Source of the DNA: a virus
Direction: 5' to 3' (one strand)
Virus record (IMG/VR): IMGVR_UViG_3300025128_000196
Location: 1-31,565 of that record
DNA: 31,565 nt
Shown here: piece after piece, positions 1-5,288 of the stretch
Numbering within the stretch: the first letter of the stretch is position 1
How the letters are laid out: every line of letters begins with the position of its first letter
Notes under the pieces: model-generated
What the model was told of the DNA's origin: nothing
What the model saw: the letters and a program-made list of their open reading frames with translations, nothing else
Database searches by the model: none
Made by a program: the position numbers and the translations under genes

Positions 1-69
1 GAGATATATCCTAAACTATTTGAAATGTATAGATATTATTACAAACTAAATACGAAGGGTAAAGGATAA
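1..69 (+). CDS. C-terminal end of an unidentified protein (cut by window edge)
   Basis: Frame 1 is open from the first base and ends at a TAA at 67-69, giving 22 residues that end KLNTKGKG. It lies 7 bases before the next gene on the same strand, so it is probably the last part of an upstream member of the same operon. The fragment is rich in Tyr and Lys. It is too short to assign a family, and no function is proposed. Confidence 0.5.
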   Translation, partial: EIYPKLFEMYRYYYKLNTKGKG

Positions 70-76
70 TAAATAT

Positions 77-763
77 ATGATAGAATATAAATTTAAAAAC
101 GCAAGCGAAGCTTTTGACTTTTACTATGGGGTAATACCTAATGAAGGTAAAAGGTTTAATAACACTAAAGCTATGTTTAATCAAGGCTTTACTATATTAA
201 ATCCTAAAGATAGAATAATAACCAATGAAGCTAGAAACTTTAATGTTGAGTATGCTGAAGCTGAGTGGCAGTGGTACTTATCAGGTGATAGATCAACCGC
301 TAAACTTGGTGAAATATATGGTAAGATACCTCAAATATGGCAACGTATGTCTGATGGTAATGGTAATGTAAACTCTAATTATGGTTGGCAATGGGAAAGA
401 GGTTATCAACTAGACAAGGTTATAGCACAGTTGAAAGACAATGCAGGAACAAGACAAGCTGCAATATCGATATACGATGGTAAAGAAATAAGTAAATACA
501 GACACGATACACCTTGTACTTATGCTGTGCAGTTTACAGTTGTAGATAATAAGCTTGATATGTGTGTTGTAATGAGATCTAACGATCTTTGGTTTGGTTT
601 CTGTAATGATCAATATCAATTCAGCAAACTGCAAGAGATGGTCTCTAAACGCACAGGATACAACATGGGTATATATTATCATTTTGCACATAATTTGCAT
701 ATATATGATGATCAGCTACCTGAAGAAAATGTAATAACTAGAAGAGCTAAAATGTATGGATAA
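77..763 (+). CDS. Thymidylate synthase-fold pyrimidine (hydroxy)methyltransferase, probably dCMP hydroxymethylase
   Basis: This 228-aa protein belongs to the thymidylate synthase superfamily. Visible family residues are Glu63 (E. coli ThyA Glu58), Y102-G103, the catalytic Cys147 in DTPCTY, the phosphate-binding set RSND at 167-170, and H208-I-Y210. From Cys147 onward the alignment to ThyA is gap-free through the substrate pocket. At the position of ThyA Asn177, which reads uracil, this protein has Asp178. Cys-to-Asp spacing is 31 residues, the same as Cys148/Asp179 of T4 dCMP hydroxymethylase. In that family Asp selects cytosine, so the likely reaction is dCMP plus methylene-tetrahydrofolate to 5-hydroxymethyl-dCMP. 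The protein stops about 18 residues after HIY and lacks the C-terminal tail that closes the ThyA active site. It overlaps the next gene by 8 bases. Plain thymidylate synthase remains the alternative. Confidence 0.85.
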   Translation: MIEYKFKNASEAFDFYYGVIPNEGKRFNNTKAMFNQGFTILNPKDRIITNEARNFNVEYAEAEWQWYLSGDRSTAKLGEIYGKIPQIWQRMSDGNGNVNSNYGWQWERGYQLDKVIAQLKDNAGTRQAAISIYDGKEISKYRHDTPCTYAVQFTVVDNKLDMCVVMRSNDLWFGFCNDQYQFSKLQEMVSKRTGYNMGIYYHFAHNLHIYDDQLPEENVITRRAKMYG

Positions 764-1616
764 AATTAATTATTATTTATACCATATACCGGGTAAAAAA
801 ATAGGTGTTACACGTGATCTTATATCTAGAGTCGTAGACCAACAGGGTTATGACTTAGACGAAGTAGAAGTTCTAGAACAAAGTACAGATATAGATTATA
901 TATCCGACCGCGAGTTAGAACTTCAATTATCTTACGGCTATAGGGTTGACAGACAGAAATACAAAGATTTATATATAAACCAAATAAAAAACCAAACAAT
1001 GAATATAAACGCAACCGAACAAACCTCAACATTTCCAGTACCTGTATCTAAGTTAAAAGGTAGATTAATGGATAATATGGGTAAAACATGGTTAACATCT
1101 CACGGTAAGTTTGAGATAAACATGGACACTATAAAATGGATAATGGAAAATATAACAACATCACAGTTTACTACTGAAAGATGTTACATATATAATAAAG
1201 CATTTGCTAAATACTTTAACACACCTAGATTTCCATTTGGTGACGATGCATATCAAGCGTATTACGATACTCTAAATAAAAGAGCTACATTAAACGGTAA
1301 TATGAAATATATGAATACTGATAATAGATTCCAGCTTATAAGAGACTGGGCAGGCGAAAGAGGTCTTTATACTAAAGGCGATACTAAAACTCAGTTCTGT
1401 AAATTAATGGAAGAAGCTGGTGAATTAGGTAGAGCTGTACTTAAGGATAATCAAGAAGAGTTTGTAGACGCTATAGGAGATATGGTAGTTGTATTAACTA
1501 ATATGGCTCATCTTGGCGGTACAACAATCGAAGAGTGTATAGACGAAGCATACAAAGTTATAGCTAAAAGAACTGGTAAAATGGTTAACGGAACATTTGT
1601 TAAAGATGAAGAGTAA
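756..1616 (+). CDS. GIY-YIG-like N-terminal domain fused to MazG-type nucleotide pyrophosphohydrolase
   Basis: The 286-aa protein has two recognisable ends. The C-terminal part (about 190-275) carries the all-alpha NTP-pyrophosphatase metal motif E220-A-G-E223 followed by E235-F-V-D238 and D242, which is the EXXE...EXXD signature of MazG-like enzymes. These hydrolyse (d)NTPs to (d)NMP plus pyrophosphate. The N-terminal part (about 5-65) contains YYLYHIPG, then KIG and a conserved Arg, then an acidic helix DRELELQ at 51-57. This resembles a degenerate GIY-YIG nuclease-like fold, but the first motif is not canonical and nuclease activity is uncertain. The central region (about 95-160) is unassigned. 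The gene overlaps the hydroxymethylase-like gene by 8 bases, so the two are probably translated together. A dNTP-to-dNMP step next to an enzyme acting on dNMP makes metabolic sense. Confidence 0.8.
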   Translation: MDKINYYLYHIPGKKIGVTRDLISRVVDQQGYDLDEVEVLEQSTDIDYISDRELELQLSYGYRVDRQKYKDLYINQIKNQTMNINATEQTSTFPVPVSKLKGRLMDNMGKTWLTSHGKFEINMDTIKWIMENITTSQFTTERCYIYNKAFAKYFNTPRFPFGDDAYQAYYDTLNKRATLNGNMKYMNTDNRFQLIRDWAGERGLYTKGDTKTQFCKLMEEAGELGRAVLKDNQEEFVDAIGDMVVVLTNMAHLGGTTIEECIDEAYKVIAKRTGKMVNGTFVKDEE

Positions 1617-1941
1617 AACTATTTTATTTAGAGACCCCGTGGTCGAAAGAGTGTGTGACAAATTTGTAACACGTTCAGATGTTGGCTATGCTAAGTATGG
1701 TAGAACATTACACGACGAAAGAACTGGAAAGCATAAAGATTTAGCTGGTTACTTAAATGATGTTCAAGAAGAATTAATGGATGCAATACTTTACATTCAA
1801 GCTGCGAAAGAAGAGTTGAATGACAATTCAATAGCTAAGGAAGCTATAGCTGAAGCTAGCAAAGCTAGTTTTAGACCTCCACATCCATCACATGCTTCAA
1901 CAGCACAATTAGACTGGGACGATGCGATCTCGCCGGTATAA
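1606..1941 (+). CDS. Short MazG-like nucleotide pyrophosphohydrolase (phage type)
   Basis: The protein is 111 aa from the ATG at 1606. A TTG at 1597 in the same frame would add three residues, but ATG is the more likely start. The core has DVGYAKYG, a DLAGYL segment and then QEELMDAILYIQ, matching one helix pair of the all-alpha NTP-pyrophosphatase fold with the second half of the metal motif (E-E-L-M-D). The first EXXE half is not obvious, so substrate and activity are unclear. After about residue 75 the sequence becomes Ala/Ser/Pro rich and probably disordered. The start overlaps the preceding MazG fusion gene by 11 bases, and the end overlaps the resolvase gene by 20 bases. Two MazG-type proteins in succession could have different substrates or form a heteromer; that is inference. 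Confidence 0.7.
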   Translation: MKSKTILFRDPVVERVCDKFVTRSDVGYAKYGRTLHDERTGKHKDLAGYLNDVQEELMDAILYIQAAKEELNDNSIAKEAIAEASKASFRPPHPSHASTAQLDWDDAISPV

Positions 1942-2371
1942 AAAGAAAGGACCTGTGCGGTCTAAGAAAGTAACTTACGATGGTATTACTTTCCAGTCTG
2001 GTCTTGAGAAATATATGTACATAGCTTTGAAAAAAGCTAAGATCAAAGCAAAATATGAAGGGACAACTTATGAGTTGATCCCTTCTTTCAACTACGATAA
2101 ATCATCTTATGAAAGACAATCTAACGGCAAAGGAGAATATAAAGACAGAGGTAAAAAAAAGATACTCAATATTAAATATACTCCTGATTTTGTCGGATCA
2201 AGTTTTATTATTGAATGTAAAGGCAGAGCTAATGAAACTTTTCCCATACGTTGGAAGCTATTTAAAATGTACTTATTCCACACTAAGTCAGAAGTTACGT
2301 TATATAAACCACAAAATCAAAAAGAATGCGACGAAACCGTGAACTTAATTCTTGGGAGAAAAAAGATTTAG
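1922..2371 (+). CDS. T7 endonuclease I-like Holliday junction resolvase
   Basis: This 149-aa protein matches phage T7 endonuclease I (149 aa) in length and motif order. FQSGLEK places the catalytic Glu at residue 29, YTPDF places Asp at 89, and FIIECKG places Glu98 and Lys100. These correspond to T7 Glu20, Asp55, Glu65 and Lys67 of the PD-(D/E)XK active site. The basic N-terminus (RSRRYKKKGPVRSKK) is likely to contact DNA. The enzyme would cut four-way junctions and branched replication intermediates before packaging. An insert of about 20 residues between Glu29 and Asp89 makes the spacing longer than in T7. The ATG sits inside the end of the upstream gene, consistent with coupled translation. 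The DUF1064-type phage nuclease family is a close alternative with the same fold. Confidence 0.82.
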   Translation: MRSRRYKKKGPVRSKKVTYDGITFQSGLEKYMYIALKKAKIKAKYEGTTYELIPSFNYDKSSYERQSNGKGEYKDRGKKKILNIKYTPDFVGSSFIIECKGRANETFPIRWKLFKMYLFHTKSEVTLYKPQNQKECDETVNLILGRKKI

Positions 2372-2511
2372 CAAGAAGGAAATATGCCGAGCGTCAACTA
2401 CAAAAGTTTATAGACTGGAGTATTGAAGCTAAAGGTTATCTAAAATATAAAGATTTAATTAAATATTCAGAAAAATATGGCCAGACTGACACTATCACCG
2501 TATCGAGTTAA
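2326..2511 (+). CDS. Small basic hypothetical protein
   Basis: The protein is 61 aa, lysine/arginine rich at the N-terminus (MRRNRELNSWEKKDLARRKYAERQ), and probably largely helical. No family is recognised. It overlaps the resolvase gene by 46 bases and the following 44-aa gene by 35 bases. Such overlaps match the rest of this operon and support expression, although no strong ribosome binding site is visible before 2326. The charged helical start could bind nucleic acid, but nothing in the sequence proves this. Confidence 0.6.
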   Translation: MRRNRELNSWEKKDLARRKYAERQLQKFIDWSIEAKGYLKYKDLIKYSEKYGQTDTITVSS

Positions 2512-2611
2512 GGTAAAAAAGAAAAGACCAGGTGTTCATAGTAAATGTAGGACATCTAATTCTAAAAACAGTATTCATTACAAGAAAAAATATAGAGGAC
2601 AAGGAAGATGA
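2477..2611 (+). CDS. Very small basic protein (44 aa) with YRGQGR C-terminus
   Basis: The open frame runs ATG 2477 to TGA 2609-2611 and encodes 44 residues, about a third of them Lys or Arg, with the segment KKKRPGVHSK in the middle and KKKYRGQGR at the end. I recall similar micro-proteins with a KKRPG...YRGQG pattern in other marine phage genomes, but cannot verify that here. Its stop codon overlaps the next start in an ATGA. It begins inside the end of the 61-aa gene, so it fills what would otherwise be a 96-base gap in an otherwise gap-free operon. High charge and lack of hydrophobic residues suggest a nucleic-acid-binding or ribosome-associated role; function is unknown. Confidence 0.65.
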   Translation: MARLTLSPYRVKVKKKRPGVHSKCRTSNSKNSIHYKKKYRGQGR

Positions 2612-2847
2612 AAGAGAGCAAGTTATTAGAAATGCAAAACAAGATTAAAGCTGTGACCAACGTGTTACAGCAATTAATAAATGAAATAACACATCTTAGA
2701 GAATTAAGTGTAGGAACTTTAGAAACAATAAAGTTAATGCCTGATTATCAAGATGCCATTGATGCTTTAAAAAAGCAGATGGAAGAAAATGTAAAAGAAA
2801 AAGCAAAAGTAAAAGAAGATGGAGTTAAGCAACAAGATACTAAGTGA
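2608..2847 (+). CDS. Small helical hypothetical protein
   Basis: The protein is 79 aa and almost entirely predicted helix. Its heptad-like pattern of Leu, Ile and Val from about residue 5 to 60 (KLLEMQNKIKAVTNVLQQL) suggests a coiled coil, and its C-terminal tail is rich in Lys and Glu. A Shine-Dalgarno-like stretch (GAGGACAAGGAAG) immediately precedes the ATG, which is itself coupled to the previous stop by an ATGA overlap. The 3' end overlaps the ribonucleotide reductase start by 29 bases. No enzymatic motif is visible. The position just before the reductase could mean a role in nucleotide metabolism, but this is only context. Confidence 0.7.
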   Translation: MKESKLLEMQNKIKAVTNVLQQLINEITHLRELSVGTLETIKLMPDYQDAIDALKKQMEENVKEKAKVKEDGVKQQDTK

Positions 2848-4681
2848 TATAACAGTTTATATGAAGTATGCTAAATTCGTACCTGAGTTAAATCGTAGAG
2901 AGACTTGGGCTGAATTAGTTACCAGGAATAAAAACATGCATATTAAAAAGTATCCTGCGTTGACTGACCAAATCGAAGAAGCTTACAAATTAGTATATGA
3001 AAAAAAGATTTTACCGTCTATGCGATCATTACAATTTGGAGGTAAGCCTATTGAGATCTCGCCTAATCGAGTTTACAATTGTGCTTATTTACCTATTGAT
3101 AGCATTGAATGTTTTCATGAAATAATGTTTTTATTATTAGGTGGAACCGGAGTAGGTTACTCTGTACAACAACACCACGTAGCTAAGTTACCTATAGTTA
3201 ATAAACCTTATATTAAAAGAACTAGAAGGTTTTTAATTGGTGATAGTATAGAAGGATGGGCTGATGCTATTAAGGTTCTTATGAAGTCCTATATGGGTGA
3301 TAAGAGATCATCTAGCATACAGTTTGATTTTTCTGATATTAGACCAAAGGGAGCACAGCTCGTAACATCTGGAGGTAAAGCACCAGGGCCTCAACCATTA
3401 AAAGAGTGTATACTAAAAATTAAAGGTATATTTGATGGTAAAGAAGATGGAACACCATTAACAACTTTAGAAGCACACGACGTTGTTTGCCATATTGCCG
3501 ATGCTGTATTAGCAGGTGGTATACGTAGAGCAGCTTTAATTAGTTTGTTCTCTGCGGGAGATGATGAAATGATAGCAGCTAAGTCTGGAAACTGGTGGGA
3601 AACAGACCCACAAAGAGGTAGATCAAATAATTCTGCTGTTTTAATGAGACATAAAGTAACTAAAGAGTTTTTTATGGATCTGTGGAAACGTGTAGAGTTA
3701 TCAGGATCAGGTGAACCAGGTATTTATCTTAATAACGATAAAGACTGGGGAACTAATCCTTGTTGTGAAATAGCATTAAGACCTTTTCAGTTTTGTAACT
3801 TATGTGAGGTAAATGCTAGTGATCTTGAGTCACAAGAAGACTTTAACGATAGAGTTAAGAAAGCAAGCTTTATAGGTACGCTACAAGCTGGTTACACTGA
3901 CTTTCATTATTTAAGAGATATATGGAGAGAAACGACAGAGAAGGACGCCCTTATCGGTGTATCAATGACAGGGATAGGGAGTGCCGCTGTGCTGCAGTTG
4001 GATATGAAGGCCGCTGCAAGTATAGTCAAAAGAGAGAATACAAAGACAGCTAAGTTAATTGGTATTAATCCAGCTGCAAGATGTACAACCGTGAAGCCTG
4101 CTGGGACGACATCTCTGGCATTAGGAACTTCATCGGGTATTCACGCATGGCATGCAGATTACTATACACGTAGGATCAGAGTTGGTAAAAACGAATCTAT
4201 GTATAAGTATTTAGCAACTAATCATCCTGAGTTAATTGAAGATGAATTTTTTAGACCTCACGACACTGCTGTAATTAGTATACCGCAAAAAGCACCTAAA
4301 GGTTCTATATTAAGGGATGAATCACCATTTGATCTACTTGAAAGAATTAAAAAGGTAGCTACTGAATGGGTTAAACCTGGTCACAGAAAGGGATCTAACA
4401 CTCACAATGTTTCTGCAACTGTTAGTTTAAAGCAAGACGAATGGGACGCAGCAGGTAAGTGGATGTGGAAAAATAGAGACCATTATAATGGATTATCTGT
4501 ATTACCTTATGATGGAGGTACTTATACCCAAGCACCTTTTGAAGACATAAGTAAAGTTAATTACGATATGGCTATGAAACATTTAAAGAATGTTGATTTA
4601 ACTAGGATTGTAGAAACAGACGATGATACAGATCTTTCAGGTGAATTAGCCTGTGCAGGTGGAGCATGTGAAATAACATGA
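2819..4681 (+). CDS. nrdJ: Adenosylcobalamin-dependent class II ribonucleoside-triphosphate reductase
   Basis: The 620-aa protein is a monomeric class II ribonucleotide reductase of the Lactobacillus RTPR type. It reduces ribonucleotides to deoxyribonucleotides using coenzyme B12. The redox-active pair is Cys88 (in YNCAY) and Cys326 (in FCNLC). The thiyl radical Cys315 and base Glu317 lie in NPCCEI, 11 residues before Cys326, as in RTPR Cys408/Cys419. The C-terminal reducing pair Cys612/Cys617 lies in CAGGACEIT, with the spacing of RTPR Cys731/Cys736. The barrel signature KPAGTTSLALGTSSGIHAWH is complete. At 620 aa it is shorter than the roughly 740-aa Lactobacillus enzyme but has all key residues. 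No radical-generating small subunit lies nearby, as expected for class II. Activity would depend on host or environmental B12 and on host thioredoxin. Confidence 0.93.
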   Translation: MELSNKILSDITVYMKYAKFVPELNRRETWAELVTRNKNMHIKKYPALTDQIEEAYKLVYEKKILPSMRSLQFGGKPIEISPNRVYNCAYLPIDSIECFHEIMFLLLGGTGVGYSVQQHHVAKLPIVNKPYIKRTRRFLIGDSIEGWADAIKVLMKSYMGDKRSSSIQFDFSDIRPKGAQLVTSGGKAPGPQPLKECILKIKGIFDGKEDGTPLTTLEAHDVVCHIADAVLAGGIRRAALISLFSAGDDEMIAAKSGNWWETDPQRGRSNNSAVLMRHKVTKEFFMDLWKRVELSGSGEPGIYLNNDKDWGTNPCCEIALRPFQFCNLCEVNASDLESQEDFNDRVKKASFIGTLQAGYTDFHYLRDIWRETTEKDALIGVSMTGIGSAAVLQLDMKAAASIVKRENTKTAKLIGINPAARCTTVKPAGTTSLALGTSSGIHAWHADYYTRRIRVGKNESMYKYLATNHPELIEDEFFRPHDTAVISIPQKAPKGSILRDESPFDLLERIKKVATEWVKPGHRKGSNTHNVSATVSLKQDEWDAAGKWMWKNRDHYNGLSVLPYDGGTYTQAPFEDISKVNYDMAMKHLKNVDLTRIVETDDDTDLSGELACAGGACEIT

Positions 4682-4935
4682 TAGAATCATTTGTCTATGG
4701 TTTATTAGCTACAGGTGTTATGTTAGCTATAAACAAGTTCGTTACAACTATATTTATAAAAGTAAAAAACAGTGGACTAGCATTAGTATATGGCAGCTTA
4801 GCTGCTAAGTTAGTTTTCTTAAGTATATTTACCTTGACTATAAAAAACGATCTACAAAACTCTATAATATATTGTTCTATAATTTTAATAGGTATAATAT
4901 ACTCTAATTTAAATACAATACTAAAATTAAAATGA
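4678..4935 (+). CDS. Small membrane protein, about three transmembrane segments
   Basis: The protein has 85 residues with three hydrophobic stretches: about 5-27 (FVYGLLATGVMLAI), 34-54 (LALVYGSLAAKLVFLSIF) and 62-80 (SIIYCSIILIGIIY). It would sit in the inner membrane. No lysis-type signature (holin charge pattern, SAR segment or spanin lipobox) is clear, although a three-helix topology is compatible with a class I holin. The start overlaps the reductase stop in an ATGA, and its own stop overlaps the next micro-gene in another ATGA. It is probably translated by re-initiation. Function is not assigned. Confidence 0.7.
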   Translation: MIESFVYGLLATGVMLAINKFVTTIFIKVKNSGLALVYGSLAAKLVFLSIFTLTIKNDLQNSIIYCSIILIGIIYSNLNTILKLK

Positions 4936-5090
4936 CAAAAAAAATAGCAATAGTCGGAGGCATTGCAATGATGTCTTTCGGCGCTGGAAATATGATCTGG
5001 CACAAACAAAAACCAAAGTTAGGACCTAATGAATTAGCTATAGCTAGTGGAGTTTTAGTTTTTTCATTTGGTATTACAATTAAATTTTAA
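4932..5090 (+). CDS. Very small two-helix membrane protein (52 aa)
   Basis: The frame runs from ATG 4932 to TAA 5088-5090. Two hydrophobic segments, about 4-21 (KIAIVGGIAMMSFGAG) and 33-50 (ELAIASGVLVFSFGITI), flank a basic loop (HKQKPKLGP). It looks like a hairpin membrane protein with the loop on one face. The ATGA overlap with the previous stop couples the two membrane genes, which suggests they may work together. Two small adjacent membrane proteins could be a holin/antiholin pair, but no endolysin lies in the window and this is speculative. Confidence 0.62.
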   Translation: MTKKIAIVGGIAMMSFGAGNMIWHKQKPKLGPNELAIASGVLVFSFGITIKF

Positions 5091-5093
5091 TAT

Positions 5094-5213
5094 ATGGCAG
5101 AGAAGTTTAAACCTCACATGATGTATAAAGGTAAAAGCGCTATAAAAGCTGATACCTACGAAAAACATCGTGAATTAAAGAAAAAAGGATACGGGCATAT
5201 AAAGCCTAAATAA
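5094..5213 (+). CDS. Very small basic protein (39 aa), last gene of the + strand operon
   Basis: The frame runs from ATG 5094 to TAA 5211-5213. The sequence contains HMMYKGKSAIKADTYEKH and ends KKGYGHIKPK. I recall phage micro-proteins of the same form (a YxGNK/YKGK start, a charged helix, and a GYGH-KPK end), but no function is known to me. The leader is A/T-only with no Shine-Dalgarno. It ends 1 base before the terminator hairpin, marking the operon's 3' end. Confidence 0.6.
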   Translation: MAEKFKPHMMYKGKSAIKADTYEKHRELKKKGYGHIKPK

Positions 5214-5214
5214 T

Positions 5215-5243
5215 AAAAGGGGATCAATTACGATCCCCTTTTT
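5215..5243. terminator. Bidirectional intrinsic terminator between convergent operons
   Basis: A perfect 11-bp stem, AAAAGGGGATC (5215-5225) with GATCCCCTTTT (5232-5242), encloses a 6-base loop, AATTAC. On the + strand it is followed by a further T. The A-run and T-run at the stem ends let it terminate from either side. It lies exactly where the + operon (ends 5213) meets the - block (last stop at 5289). Confidence 0.9.
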
Positions 5244-5288
5244 GGTTACAGGAACTTTGGGTATGGTGCCCAGTTTTTTATTTGTTCC

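Noticed and set aside
410-1032. Minus-strand open frames opposite the hydroxymethylase-like and MazG genes
   Set aside because: They are antisense to clearly conserved genes and have Cys/Ile/Leu-rich composition typical of spurious frames.
1597-1605. TTG start for the short MazG-like protein
   Set aside because: An ATG three codons later gives the same protein with a standard start.
5258-5279. Second hairpin (TGGG...CCCA followed by six T) just after the main terminator
   Set aside because: The stem is only 4 bp with a 7-base loop. The neighbouring 11-bp hairpin explains termination better.
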